A DNA stretch of 64,000 nt from Aporrectodea caliginosa. Its lineage: Eukaryota; Annelida; Clitellata; Crassiclitellata; Lumbricidae. Numbering within the stretch: position 1 is the first letter of the stretch; every line of letters begins with the position of its first letter. Positions 23,421 through 61,060 of this stretch are shown piece after piece. Below the pieces are notes generated by a model. That model ran no database searches. It worked only from the letters and a program-made list of their open reading frames with translations, and was not told where the DNA came from. The stretch is taken from contig JACEVL010000764.1 of the NCBI GenBank assembly GCA_020284085.1, forward strand, positions 365,898 through 429,897, read 5' to 3'. The position numbers were made by a program, and so were the translations under genes.

Positions 23421-23689
23421 GTAGGTGAAATTCAACATTCTTCGTAATTTATAATGCTATCTGGTATTCTGGTTTGAGGACTAAATTTGATCGTCGCCAA
23501 TGACTGTGCTCTTGTCGATTTTATTCTATGCTGGCACTAGTTTTCCGCTATCACAAACTTCAAAACATTTGTGGTGACTGAACAGTAATCCCGCATTGCA
23601 GATGTTGTTTCTACCATATCAAGGCAATAGGTCACTTAAAGGCTGCTCTTACTAAAGACATGTCACATACCATATATAGCCTGCTCTCT

Positions 23690-23716
23690 GGTCTGATATC
23701 GCCTTGATATCAGACC
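23690..23716. repeat. perfect 11-bp hairpin
   Basis: GGTCTGATATC, a 5-base loop GCCTT, then GATATCAGACC. It sits just after the gene A 3' end and just before the ORF at 23727. It could be an RNA hairpin or a transposon end. Function unknown. Confidence 0.6.
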
Positions 23717-23726
23717 AACTCTGTGC

Positions 23727-24101
23727 TTGCAGGAATATCAGATCTTAAAGTCAACCGACTACCAACGTTCGGTGCTGGAACTCTCGCTTCCTTTAGGAAA
23801 GGACCTAGAATCACTATTTCTCACTGACTTTCAAACAACTTATTATCAACCAGGCGACTCGCCGACTGACTATCCGCGTCTCAGATACGCATTTCTCTGT
23901 GACAATGCGCGCGCTAAAAAGGTGTGTAATAATAACAATGTAGGTATGCATGCACAATTTTATGCATATGTTATACATGCATTTAGGTATAATGTGATCA
24001 TTTTAGCGCCTTTTCAGAATCTCCAAGATTTACGAAGTTTAGCTTCCAAATTAATTTCTGAGTCTAACTATGTGTTTAGCGAATCTATAGAATCTCAATA
24101 G
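23727..24101 (+). CDS. unidentified ORF between gene A and gene B
   Basis: An open frame of 124 codons. The first part (TDYQRSVLELSLPLGKDLES, FLTDFQTTYYQPGDSPTDYP) has a coding-like amino-acid composition. After about residue 70 it becomes AT-rich and unconvincing. The last part lies in sequence shared with the B-C intergenic region (from about 55090), where no matching frame is seen. I do not recognise it; it may be a remnant of an inserted gene or chance. Confidence 0.25.
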   Translation: MQEYQILKSTDYQRSVLELSLPLGKDLESLFLTDFQTTYYQPGDSPTDYPRLRYAFLCDNARAKKVCNNNNVGMHAQFYAYVIHAFRYNVIILAPFQNLQDLRSLASKLISESNYVFSESIESQ

Positions 24102-24780
24102 AACGAGTGTAAGACAGTGAAAGTCGTGTGTCTCCCAAACTACAATTCTTCAATGCCACCTGATGAATACGTGAACTGGTAATAAGAAATATATCCGAAG
24201 TTCCTTAGGCCACAAAATTATGAATATTATTATTTCTGCATTTTCAGCGCCACTTTCTGACGATTAAGCAACAATCGATGGCGCTGCGCAATTGTGAGCA
24301 AAGGATTTTCTCAAGGTAGCTACGCAGTAGAAGAGAAGGCTCGACCACGTACTCTCCATGTTACATGCCGAGCGCTGTAACGAATTGGCCACCGTCATCT
24401 AATCTTGTGACCTGAGGAAGTAATGCACTAGAAGTTAATGGCTACAATTGCGCAAGAACCCACTGTATGCAGAATTACGTTTAGCCTGATCAAACTAGGT
24501 GTGGCCACATGGATGGTATTATTGTTTAGGGAACTTTGTTGTTCAGTTTCAGTATCCTTGTTTTAAAAGTGCAACTATATGAACCATATGTAAATTAGTA
24601 TTTGGTATGAAATATTATGAAGCGTTAACTAATAAGGGCTGTGTATGCAGCTACACATGCAGAATGAAACATATCCGTAAACTCCAGCCCAGCTGAACAC
24701 TAAGCAACCCATCTGTTGCAGACATACTACACAACCTCTGATTGGTGTGTGCACTGCGAGGGGCGCTATATACATTGATA
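23990..24780. repeat. intergenic segmental duplication, partner of 55090-55900
   Basis: Long colinear similarity with 55090-55900. Both share AGCGCCACTTT, CGAGCGCTGT(A/G)ACGAATTGGC, CCTGA(G/A)GAAGTAAT and GTGTGGCCACAT. The two copies stand in the same place relative to the preceding receptor gene and the following first exon, so the whole gene-plus-spacer unit was duplicated. Confidence 0.88.
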
Positions 24781-25110
24781 GATACAATACAATACAATAC
24801 AATACAATACAAAACCAGCGTAGCTTTGCATTACATTGTAGCAATAAGTAAGTTTATTCTTTATTATACCAGTTGCATAACCGCACTCTGGTGTACAGAC
24901 AAAGTTTAAACCGCGAAAACACGAATAAAACAAAAAGCGAAACTTGAGAACTAGCAGTGAAATGCAACGGCGCCCATCCCACTTCTGCTCACTCTAGCCA
25001 CGACAAAGAGTCGTCTACAAGCAAACACCACCCGAAACAGACAAGTCACCAGCGACGAACTCCAACGCCCACACGAAGAGCCCAGCCGCAGGGTAGAAGG
25101 CTCTCCCATG
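24780..25110 (-). mobile_element. CR1-like LINE 3' end
   Basis: AAGTAAGTTTATTCTTTATT at 24846 followed by CCGCACTCTGGTGTACA matches 56646-56702 and 61996-62052. The last of these leads into LINE coding sequence on the minus strand. Read on the minus strand, the AATAAAG/TACTTACTT end is the 3' terminus. A (AATAC)n run adjoins at 24783-24811. Confidence 0.6.
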
Positions 25111-25379
25111 ACGCCCGCCTTTAGGCCTACAATTACATCGGTTAATTGCCTAGAGAATTGGCAACTCTAAATGCTATTTTCATGAATCCAATTATTTATT
25201 TTGTTTACCCAGCATTTTCCGGCAGTGGACCCACCTCACTTATCTCACTGTAGAAACCTAATGATTTCATGATTACTAGGACATCCAATTGATAAAATGT
25301 GCTAACTGGTGTCAGTTTGTCAGGATAACGAAAGTAGAACAAGCTAAAGTTTCCGTATTCAACGTCAGTTATCCTAACA

Positions 25380-25513
25380 AACGAAGACCTGCTACAACTG
25401 AATGAGTAGTAATAAATTTGAGAAAAATCTACGCTTATGTGCGCACTAAATGTAGGTTTTTTCAATAAAAAATAGCTAAACTCAGTTCCTACGACATTCT
25501 GAATCGCCATAAG
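25380..25513 (+). promoter_or_regulatory. gene B 5' flank conserved with gene C
   Basis: The region before the start codon matches 56270-56385 before the gene C start: GAATGAGTAGTAA near 25402 and 56273, and GACATTCT followed by (G/A)ATC(G/A)CCATAA(G/A) next to both ATGs. It is a plausible 5' UTR and promoter. No TATA box was fixed with confidence. Confidence 0.5.
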
Positions 25514-51392
<25,879 letters not shown>

Positions 51393-51868
51393 TGATATTT
51401 CACACATTTGCATGTTTACTATAAGGTTGGGAAAGCTCTAGGTGACAGTCAACGCACTTTGTCATTGGTAATGTAATCTGGTTTGATCAGCCGAGTACCG
51501 GCGAAATGTTACAGTTATCTAGCACATGGATCGTCATTTCATTTTGAACTGTAAAAATGTTCTTCGTCCTTAATCCTCGTACAGTTTAAGTAAAATACGG
51601 AAAGTTAGACATTCCAAAACCAACCAAAGAAACATTTATTGTACAGGCTACAAACAATTATCGGGTTATTGAGCCTTTCTTGTTTTTAACAGCCATCGAG
51701 CTGTTGTGTGGTTGCACTATAGAATACTTACACGTCATTCTACTCCTTTTCTCATTCATCAACAACTCGAATGATATTTCCGTCCACAGCTTGATGCTGT
51801 CTACAACAGTGAGTGTATAGGGGAAAGTAAAATATACAAAACCGAGTTGGCTTATACGAAGATAAGCC

Positions 51869-52171
51869 CAGTGGCGTAACTAGGGGTTCCGGCGCCCGGG
51901 GGCAAGAATTTCCAATTTCAGTGTAAAAATTTTCCGATGACCTTCTTTTTTTTTTTTTGCTTTTTCGCCTGTAACTGTCATGTTGCGCCCCTGTCCTACG
52001 TTGATTTGCGCCCCTGTCGTACGTTGATTTCTCAAATTTGTCTACTTTTCCTTAAAAACCCTACAATTTGTCTATTTTCTTACAAAAAATTGTCTTAAAC
52101 CCTCATTTGCGCCCCCAGTAGTTTGCGCCCGGGGGCGGCCGCCCCCTCTGCCCCTTCTCGTTACGCCACTG
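51869..52171. mobile_element. hAT MITE, 303 bp, 8-bp target duplication
   Basis: The ends CAGTGGCGTAACTAGGGG and CTTCTCGTTACGCCACTG are flanked by exact GATAAGCC at 51861-51868 and 52172-52179. Subterminal GCGCCCGGGGGC motifs are also inverted. Confidence 0.93.
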
Positions 52172-52549
52172 GATAAGCCTAATACCTATTTAACTGTGGA
52201 TGGAATTCTTAATTAGATTCCTAGTTCTACAGATAAACAGCTTTAGATTTGATCTGTCTAATTCTTTTTGTATTGTGGGCAAGGGAAAGAAAGTCAGAAT
52301 CTTTGGGGAAGGCAGTTATAATCATAATTATGCCCAAACAAGATTTCCGTAAGCATCACCTAATGTTACAGTCAGCTTTATGCTAATTTCAAATAAGTAA
52401 TTAAATAGCAAAAACAGCATACTGGATCCCGATGATCCCGATGACAATAGTGGTTATAAAGTATCGATGGTGATAGCCAGTCGATTCGGCGACTGTTACA
52501 GTAATGGCAAATTAATCTCCAAATTTCTACTCTAAGGCTAAATGCAGGG

Positions 52550-54350
52550 CACCAGCTTAGTCACAAGCGCTGCGTTGTATCAGCGAGGTTGTCCAGAGAA
52601 CGATGTATATTGGAGGTCCAAGTCCAGTTGCCAGAGACCAGCGAAATGAGGCACAGCAGCTGCCACGGTGAGTTTTGTTGAGGACGAGTAAGCTTGTAAG
52701 ACTACGACGATTACAATAGTGTACGAATTCTTGAAGAGCTGAGATTTCACTTTGGAGTAGAAATCCTGTGTGGTGATAAGTACCTGAAGCCTGAGGTAGG
52801 TCAGCAGTGGAGGTCCCTAATGGCGGAGGAACTGAACATTTTCGGAATTCAGAGGGAAGTTTGTTCCAGAGTCGAGGTGCAGTGTGAGATTTGGATCGCT
52901 TGGAGAACTGAAGGCGAGTAGTAGATCTTAATTTAATTTGCATGCGTCTAATTATGTATGCAGCTCATTTATTGATCGTTGCGCCTTGAAGTCGGACAAT
53001 ATTATTTCGTATTGTACCATATCTGAGAATTTATAAAGAACCTCGTACTAGCTATGCAGAGGCTCTCAGAAGGACAGCCCCGAGGAAATAAAAAAGTCTT
53101 CAAGCAACGAAGGCACGGGGGTGAGACCCCGACTAAACTCTTACTAGGGATTGAGGGGGAGGTAATTCCACATAGAAAAGCCCACGATTGCAAAGGCTCG
53201 GTGATGGCCATGGCAATCCGTGCTCTCGGTACTAGGAGATCAAGTTGATCTGCAGACCTGAGAGGGCGGGACAGGGGTTTGCGCATGAAGTCGCGAAGAT
53301 ATTTAATAGCGACACCCTGTTGAGTTCTCAAGACCAAGAGCAGTACCTAGTATTGGATGCGAGAGGCAACGGGAAGCGAGTGTAGGACATCAGTCACGTA
53401 TGTAGAAATGTGGTAGTCAATGCAACAGTAGATGAAAGCATGGACAATGGTTGTAAAGACAAAAGATGAAACAGATCCTTCGATGGCTCTCAGGCACCTC
53501 AGGTGATAGTAACATGAGCATTGAGCACGTCAAATGCAAGAGGTGCTCGATGAACGTCAAGGATTCGAGGTTCTATCAAAGGTGACACCCAAGTCACACA
53601 CATTGGATGAACACGTGAAGTTGGGATACATTGACGTCAGAAGTGGAAGGTCAAGTTGAAGGAGCTGTGTTTGGTTCGAAACCAGATCAGTTGAGTCTTA
53701 CAGGAGTTAAGGCTAAGTCGGTTGGCCGACATCCATAAATGGAGATCATGTGACAGTGAGTCAATAGATAACACAAGAGATATCTGCTCAGCGGGAGTAA
53801 CGTGTACAAAGGTGGATGTCGTCAGCATAGAGGTGTCCAGTGGCCAGGTGTTAAGTAAACAAGGAAGGAATGTCGGCTGCATAAAGTAGGTACAAGATGG
53901 GGCCGAGGACTGAGCCCTGTGGGACACCGAACTCAACGCTATGGCAGAGGCCATTCTGGAATCACCAAAGACAACCATCTGGCAACGATCTTAAAGATAA
54001 GATTTGAGTCAGGTTAGAGCGGGCCCACAAAAGGCCACAAGACAGTTCAAGACGCTGCAGCAGGATTGCATGATCGACCATAACAAAGGCCGAGGAAGCA
54101 TCAAAAAGTACCAGGACTGTTAAATGTGACATCAATGGCTGAGTAGATATCAGATAGGAGAGACAAGAGGGCAGTTTCAGTGGAATGGTGACCTCTGAAC
54201 CCAGACTGGCTGGGGAAGGGGAGCCAAGACTCTTCAAGGTAAGGCAGAAGCTGGATTGAGACAGGCCTCTTAAGAGTTTCAAAAAGAAACTAAAGGTTAG
54301 AGATAATAAAATTATTATGTCGCTAATTTTGATAATTTTGACAGACATTA
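52550..54350 (-). mobile_element. decayed CR1/L2-like LINE (RT domain to C-terminus)
   Basis: In minus-strand order, with frameshifts: LMSHLTVLVLFDASSAFVMV and DHAILLQRLE (RT motif, usually DLSAAFDTVDHAILLQRL); then SLSHDLHLWMSANRLSLNSC and KTQLIWF; then DQLDLLVPRARIAMA; and SHTAPRLWNKLPSEFR near 52880. The whole ORF2 tail is present but heavily mutated. It lies in the spacer between genes B and C, absent from the A-B spacer. Confidence 0.88.
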
Positions 54351-54489
54351 TATATATCTTCGTTTAATAAAACAAACTGACAAACCGCAGTGAGTTACAT
54401 AATAGAAAGTCAGACAAATCTAATATAATTTTATGGGGTACAGTTGCTGAAGGTTCTTTACCGTTCATTGAAAAATCATAAACTAGAGT

Positions 54490-54800
54490 ATGTATAATTA
54501 TGCTACCGTAATTTATAAAGAATTCTAGGTATGAAATTTCTGTCGTCTTTTATGGGAAGTTGGAAGGGGTGAGACCTGGGGCGCATGTTGTAATGGCGCT
54601 GAGCAGTGGGCGGAAAGAGCCTCCGCAAAACGTGCGCGTCATTTACTGTCACCGCTTTCAACAAACGCGCGTCAGCGGCCTCCGCCATCACCGTGAGTGG
54701 CTCTATGTCGGAGGAGAGGAACTGCATCCGTTGCATTTTCCTCTAGAAACGTTCGAGTTTCGAGCGATCTTCTGCCGATTAAGATCAAGGTTAGGTTTCT
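54490..54800 (-). mobile_element. CR1-like LINE C-terminal fragment
   Basis: The minus-strand peptide RMQFLSSDIEPLTVMAEAAD continues to VLRRLFPPTAQRHYNMRPRS and NFIPRILYKLR. It is homologous to the plus-strand fragment at 49151-49477. Confidence 0.85.
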
Positions 54801-54899
54801 TAATGGCAGGGAAAAAAAAGCCTGGTTTTGAGCTGATGGCATGTGGCCCTCAATATAATGTGTTCACGTGTATGAATTTTTGTAAGTATGTATTTTGTG

Positions 54900-55100
54900 G
54901 CCTGGATATATATATATCACGACACTTATTATAGAGACTTTCATGTGCATTGCAAAGACGCTTCAAATTGCGTTTTCGTTTTATACATGTCTGTGCGTAT
55001 ATAATTATATATGTATACATATATGATATACATGAAATATTATATATGAAATATTTATGCATATATAATTATACGGGTACATAATTATATATTGTAGCGC
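54900..55100. repeat. AT-rich (TATA)n low-complexity tract
   Basis: Runs of TATATATA and TATACATATATG at 54907-54917 and 55000-55095. Confidence 0.7.
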
Positions 55101-55900
55101 TATTTTAGAATCTGAAAGATTTACAAAGTAAACTACGTAGCTTCTACTTTAGTCTGAAAGATTTACAAAGTAAACTACGTAGCTTCTACTTTAGTATGTA
55201 TGCGTATTACTGTGTATGTACCTCATTTATTGAACCTCAATAGGATAGGTGCTAAATTCGTTTGATGTTGTATTCAAATTACCCCTTTTCGATATAAGAC
55301 CACCTGGTGATTACCTGAAATGGCAACATGAGATATGTCAGAAGTTTGTTAGGTCATAAAGTTATCGTCATTGTTATTTCTGTGATTTTAAGCGCCACTT
55401 TTTGACGACTAAGCATTAATCGATAGTGCAATTGCGAGTAAAGGACATGCACGAGGTCTCTGCTCAGTAACCGTCACAGAGGATGCTCCACCTCGTACTC
55501 TCTACGTTACAGTTCGAGCGCTGTGACGAATTGGCTACCGTGCCCCGCCCATCACCTAATCCTGTGGCCTGAAGAAGTAATACACTAGAAGTCAACGTCT
55601 ATAATTGGTGCAAGAAATCACTGTATGCAAAATCACGTTTTGTCTGTTAAAAGTAGGTGTGGCCACATAGATGGTATCATTGTTTAGGAAACATTTGAAC
55701 ATAATTTTATTATTCTTGTTTTAAAAGTGCATATTATATGAACCGTATGTAAATTCATAATTTGGTATTAAAAATGATGGAGCGTTGATGAAGGCTGTGC
55801 ACGTGTACACTGTACAGGATGCTACATAAATTATCCGTAAGCCCTAGCCCTACTAAACACTTGATGAGCAGCCCATCTCCAACAGATATACCACACAGCT
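55090..55900. repeat. intergenic segmental duplication, partner of 23990-24780
   Basis: Colinear with the A-B spacer as described for 23990-24780. The start contains a tandem pair of about 53 bp (CTGAAAGATTTACAAAGTAA at 55102 and 55155) absent from the other copy. Confidence 0.88.
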
Positions 55901-56269
55901 AGCGCAGGCTTGCATTAGGCTAGGCCTATGTTGTTGCAATGCAGGGTAGACGGCTGATCGTTATAATTACACTGAGAAAGGCCAGTGAGTTAAACTGTTC
56001 AAAAGCTGTTCTGTTGAATCTAATTATTCATATCCGTGTCTTTCGCCCACCAACTTCCTGATTCAAGTCCGTGTGTTTGCGGCAGTGGGCCTATCTCGAG
56101 TAGGCATAATCCGATAGTGGAGAGCCTTGTAATTTTACGCTTGCTATGACAGCCAATCAGTTAGGGCGTGGTAATTGTTGGATGATGGAATCCATGGTCA
56201 TGAATTTAGGTCAAGTGAATGGTTCCGCATTCATTCGTTATTTGTCCTTACAACGATGGCCTGCTTCAT

Positions 56270-56385
56270 TGAATGAGTAGTAAACAGTGTTGAATTTATT
56301 TTGCGTTTATAAGAAATCAGTTATAGGCTCAGTCGAAGCGGAAATATATATAGTCACTTATTCAGACATTCTAGATCACCATAAA
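56270..56385 (+). promoter_or_regulatory. gene C 5' flank conserved with gene B
   Basis: Homologous to 25400-25513: GAATGAGTAGTAA and GACATTCT immediately before the ATG. A TATATATAG run at 56346-56354 lies about 32 bp upstream of the start codon, which may be coincidental. Confidence 0.45.
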
Positions 56386-56458
56386 ATGTGCAAAATGAGT
56401 AAATACGCAGGAATGATAAGGTTTTGTTGGATACTTCTGGCAACTACCAGGATCAGTG
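56386..56458 (+). CDS. gene C exon 1: start codon and signal peptide (gene continues right)
   Basis: ATG at 56386; the peptide MCKMSKYAGMIRFCWILLAT then TRIS ends in phase 1 at donor GTAAGT. Length (73 nt), phase, donor and flanking sequence match gene B exon 1. The following intron shares blocks with gene B intron 1 up to about 63705. By that spacing the first WSC exon should lie about 1.4 kb further on, beyond the window. Confidence 0.87.
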
Positions 56459-56639
56459 GTAAGTAGATTTTTTCAAGTAGGCATAGCCTATGCCATTTTC
56501 ATAATTTCCCGGTGGTCTTAGTAGAATCTTACATTAACCTGTAACTTAAGAGCACCCCGTTGGCAATGTCTTTGAGATGCATTGCATATTTTGTGAGGCC
56601 TGCTATATGTATGCAGGTATATATATGGGTATTTATGTA

Positions 56640-57000
56640 AGGAAGTAAGTAAGTATATTCTTTTTTTAAGCCAATTGCATATCCGCACTCTGGTGTACAT
56701 GCGTCTTGATAACAATCAACTGTCAATATGAGTACAGCATTCTAACTATAAAAAGCTTACGCTGTAGATTGTCTGCAAGAGGTAGGCAACGGTCATGCAA
56801 TCGCGGTTGCAGGGTAGATTGCTGGGGCTTTTTGGTGGAAGTAACCTATGCAGTAAGTGACCCAGGTTCATTAGCACCGCAGAGAAAAGACGGGTGTCGG
56901 CTTCAAGACAAAGTTGCTCAAATGTTGGGTAATCGTCAGAAAGGTAGGCTACCGGAGGCGGATTAGCTTGCTTATTATTGATTGGAAACGGCTTCTAGCC
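56640..57000 (-). mobile_element. CR1-like LINE fragment with 3' end
   Basis: On the minus strand: FEQLCLEADTRLFSAVLMNL, GHLLHRLLPPKSPSN, then a 3' UTR ending ATATACTTACTTAC. The same 3' end is at 24846 and 61996. The (ATT)n tract at 57001 separates it from further coding at 57240-57680. Confidence 0.8.
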
Positions 57001-57117
<117 letters not shown>

Positions 57118-57119
57118 AC

Positions 57120-57680
57120 TGTCATTTATAGCGCGCCTAAACAAAAAGAATCTTGCACAAAAGCGCGTAACAGAAAAGTCTAGTCATAATAAATCTTGAA
57201 TAAATAAGTCTTGAGGTTCTTTTTGAAGAGCGTTAATGTTGAAGAGCTGCGAATAAAGTCTGGCAGCTTATTCCATTCAGCTGGGCCGGCTAGCCCAAAT
57301 GCACGATTTCCAAGTTTGCCCCGCAAACCCCCATCATGCCGGGGTAGCATAGAGTAAACGATCTACTGTTGTTGCACGTGCTACATAATTAAGTTTCGGA
57401 TCCGTGAGGCCATGTGCAAGAAAAAAGCGCGGGGCATACATTGTACATTGATTGTCTTGCTATACATCATATTCGGGTTATATGCGGCTCAAAGCTGAGA
57501 ACTTTTGTAAACGTAACCCCTAGGACATTCAAGTTCGAGACCCTACTTAATCCCGGGGTAATGTCCGGAATAATATTATACCCGGCACGCCCCATCGGCC
57601 GTTTGATCATCATAAAAAAAGTCTTTTTCTTATTTAGTTTAAGATTACATGTTTCTCCCATTTCGACATATGGCTGAGTT
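57120..57680 (-). mobile_element. CR1-like LINE coding fragment
   Basis: On the minus strand: NLKLNKKKTFFMMIKRP, PGLSRVSNLNVLGVTFTKVL, then FFLAHGLTDPKLNYVARATT and VDRLLYATPA with a stop in the following WWGF motif. This is the region after the YADD box in CR1-like ORF2. Confidence 0.85.
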
Positions 57681-57779
57681 CATTTGCCACTGTGACACTC
57701 TTTGATGAGGGTAGGCTACCAGCAGATATTGTGTATCTATAATAATATAATATCCTTATTATGTATCTGTGATAAAATA

Positions 57780-58351
57780 TCTATATTATCTTATATATAA
57801 TTCTGAGAGTTTGTCTTTCCGTAACCCGGCCAAAGGCTCCGAAACGTAATGTTCTAGCATTATGAAAAATTTACTAAACCTTTTTATAATCATGTGTAGG
57901 TAAAGTTAAACGCGACTCTTTTCATCTCGCAGTTTACTTTAAATGCCGATATATGGACATTTTAAAATTCGAAATGGTCAACTTCAACGAGGTCAAATCA
58001 ATAACGGCGGCCATTTGCCCTACGTCACGCGGGGCTAAATATGCAAATCAGGTGCATTCGTCATAATATAACCACGACTTCTCTTCGTAACACTTCGAGC
58101 ACCATTGGAAAACTAAAAACTCGAGAATAAGAGACCGAGCTCAATGAGGCAATAGAAAAACACCCGAGCTTAGTCTAGGCCTACTATAATTATTTAGCCC
58201 GGGGAACAAATAATACGCCTATAATATTATAAGGTGAAGATAACCCGTGCAGTAGGCCTACACGGGCAAAGCAACTACTCTCACATCTAAATATCGTTTC
58301 CATTGAGATATATGGACATTTTTTTAATATTTGAAGCCCACCAGCAAATAT

Positions 58352-58391
<40 letters not shown>

Positions 58392-58459
58392 GCCTTTATT
58401 TGCAGCCGTTACAAATTACGCCTGGGGAAAACCCGGGCGAAGCCGGGTACTAATTCTAG
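57780..58459 (+). mobile_element. non-autonomous Helitron
   Basis: It begins with TC after an A (ATCTATATTATC). It ends with the hairpin ACCCGG-GCGAAG-CCGGGT (58431-58448), then TACTAATT and CTAG at 58456-58459 before a T. TC start, subterminal 3' hairpin, CTRR end and A/T insertion are the Helitron signature. A GTAA microsatellite lies at 58352-58391. Confidence 0.8.
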
Positions 58460-58463
58460 TATA

Positions 58464-58560
58464 TCTATAATTCTGAAAGTTTGTCCTTCTGATTGTCCGT
58501 CCCACTAACGCTATAGCGATATGAAAATTTTACTGAGTTTTTATCGAACTTTCTGATCCG
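58464..58560 (+). mobile_element. second Helitron 5' end, immediately downstream
   Basis: TCTATAATTCTGAAAGTTTG at 58464 resembles the 5' end of the first Helitron (TATAATTCTGAGAGTTTGTC near 57795). It starts four bases after the first one ends, so two elements stand head to tail. The 3' end of the second was not located. Confidence 0.6.
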
Positions 58561-59109
58561 AATTTCTATTTTCTATATATTGCAAAGTTTAAAACGTGAG
58601 AACGTAATAATGTACTCGCTGTATTGGTTTAACACAGGCATTTGTAGAAAGCAATTCAACATGAGTATAGAAATGAGAGTAGTTTCAAAAACAATAATGA
58701 CAGCCACATCTAAGTTTCGGTGAACCAATTGTTTGCATGTTTGGTGAATATGTTTACTATGACAGGATAACTGAAATAAACTTAGATGAGATCAATTTCG
58801 TGCGCCCAAACACACTCGCTGAAACGAGGAAACTGGGATGAAGTCATAACTTTAGTTTGGAATAAAAATATTTTAAAACAAATGTTATATAAGCCAATAT
58901 AATTCAATCGAATCTAAACCTTCTATAGCGCCAATGTTTTATTTCATCTCGATTATTGCTACAAAGTAAAATGGTTGTGCATGCTAAAATTAATTCCATG
59001 ATGAGTAGGGTTGAACGCAAGACAGGTATCCCAGAAGACACGACAACTAGCCTATGCATTAAATATACATATACAACAAGCCATATTAATATTAATATTA
59101 TTAATATTT

Positions 59110-59113
59110 TTTA

Positions 59114-59147
<34 letters not shown>

Positions 59148-59166
59148 TATTATTATTATTACTATT
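59110..59166. repeat. (ATT)n microsatellite
   Basis: TATTATTATT run with minor interruptions. Confidence 0.95.
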
Positions 59167-59269
59167 AAAGGCTGTCTTATCGAACGCCTTGTAATGCTAA
59201 TAAGGTCAGTGGTCGGTTTGCTCCAGAATAAAATAACAATACTAGACTTAAAGGAAAAGATATAGGCCT

Positions 59270-59465
59270 AAGCCTATGCCTGCATCCTGGACAATGTAGG
59301 CCTAAGCCTATGCCTGCATCCTGGACAATGTAGGCCTTAGCCTATGCCTGCATCCTGGACAATGTAGGCCTTAGCCTATGCCTGCATCCTGGACAATGTA
59401 GGCCTAAGCCTATGCCTGCATCCTGGACAATGTAGGCCTTAGCCTATGCCTGCATCCTGGACAAT
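59270..59465. repeat. 34-bp minisatellite, about six copies
   Basis: The unit of 34 bp starts at 59270, 59304, 59338, 59372, 59406 and 59440 (the last partial). It consists of AAGCCTATGCCTGCATCCTG followed by GACAATGTAGGCCT, with an A/T variant at the second base. Confidence 0.97.
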
Positions 59466-59739
59466 TGCGATTTAGCCACATTAATGACCGCACTTGTCAA
59501 ACATCGCTGAGGCCATTTGGTAGGCCTACACATATTCGTATTTACTAAACAGCAATTACGTAATAACTGGAGAACATTTAATGCTCTTCTATATCAAGAG
59601 ACCTACTAGACCCAAAATTTCACCACTAACAGGCTGGCCCGCTGGCTTGTACTGTTAGGCTCATTAACTCGGGTGGGGTGTTTCTGATGTCACTGGACCA
59701 CTCGTGCTGACTCAAGTACATTCAGTATATGACTTCAGT

Positions 59740-60100
59740 GTAGCTAGTAGTAGGTAGGTGATTGATTAGTTAGTTAGGTAGATGTTAAGTAGGTAGTTGT
59801 TAGTTAGTTGAGCAGCAAGCCCCAAGGACGAAGCAGAATGGTTTAGAACAGCAGCATTAAATTAATAATTAGAGTACCAGTGCCAAACCCTGTGATAATC
59901 CAAATGAAAGCAAAGGCCAAGCCGATCTGCTAAAACCAATATCGAGCACCGGAGCTACCTCAGGAAGGCCCCATGTCAACAGTCAAAATCAGCAGTCAAG
60001 CGAGTCAAATATGTAAGTAGGTAGTTGTTAGGAAGTTATTAGGCAGTTAGTTGCTGTAGGTAGGTGGTTAGGTAGAGTGAAGGGGAGGGAAGGGAAAGGA
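59740..60100. repeat. GTTAG/GTAGG-rich simple repeats
   Basis: Degenerate GTAGGTAG and GTTAGTTAG runs at 59748-59812 and 60014-60075, with unassigned sequence between them. Confidence 0.6.
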
Positions 60101-60829
60101 AGGGTCGAACAGTGCAGTAACTGGAAAGCGATTTTTGTGCCCACCATGACTGAGATTACGTAAAGAGAAGAACCAAATTTCCAGCAGCCTCTGAAGCATC
60201 GATAAGCTCTTTCATCAGAATACGCACGTTTGTTGTATGCATTACCTGAACAGGCAAAGCGCTAACACCAAATGATTCGTTACGAAAAAGATGAAGACGT
60301 TCACTCAGTAGACCACAAGAGTGCAATGTTAACTATAACAAACTTTCTGCACCACCTTAATATTGAGGATACGTTTCAGTTACACGTCGAAAATTTTATC
60401 TTTGCATAATAGACATTTTTCTCTTTTTTTTACTAAATTGCTATACTGGTGTAACTTTTTGCAAGTTGTTTCATTTGTATAATTATATAGGCGTAGCTGT
60501 CAGGATCTATATTATAAATGATTGGTTGACTGTAAAACAAATATTATTTGTGCTTGTATACCAGTAAGTTCACCGCTAGAGCATAAACAGATGCAGCATC
60601 TGACAGCGGCGCTGGTCGAGTGTGTCAGCAACGTCACAGCGCCCCACTCCGATTCACGCATATTCATGACCCGCCTATTGGGTCGACCTGTCAGTGGAAA
60701 GATCTTGTACTAGACCACCCCCAAGAGCATACTATAATTTATTTCACTGTTAATAGAAATGTAAAATAATGACAATAATTAATATTATTATTATTTAAAT
60801 TTGTAACGTGTGCAAGGTCACACCGAAAT

Positions 60830-61060
60830 GTGAATCTGAAAACCTCTGTCTGGACACCGAGATCGCCTCACTAAGACATATGGCTGTGGATATATAAATG
60901 GCTACTTGGAACGTGACGTCACGTCACATGATCCGTGAATATAATAATCGCACAGTGTCAAACTTAATTCGAAAACCCTAATTCAGTCACCGAAGGCACC
61001 TTTCTAAGACTTAGGGCTGTGGAGATATAAATGGCCACATCAAAGTCACGGTCAATCACG
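60830..61060. repeat. direct repeat of about 130 bp
   Basis: The phrase GGCTGTGGATATATAAATGG at 60880 recurs as GGCTGTGGAGATATAAATGG at 61014, each followed by a GTCACG(T) stretch and preceded by CTAAGAC. This may be inside the second Helitron. Confidence 0.5.

Noticed and set aside
57467..57661. Possible host gene exon on the minus strand
   Set aside because: The downstream frame (ARATTVDRLLYATPA) identifies it as part of a CR1-like LINE.
59270..59465. CRISPR-like regular repeats
   Set aside because: Contiguous 34-bp units without unique spacers in animal DNA; it is a minisatellite.
60522..60713. ORF of 63 codons in gene C intron 1
   Set aside because: No recognisable domain, no splice support, and no counterpart in gene B intron 1.
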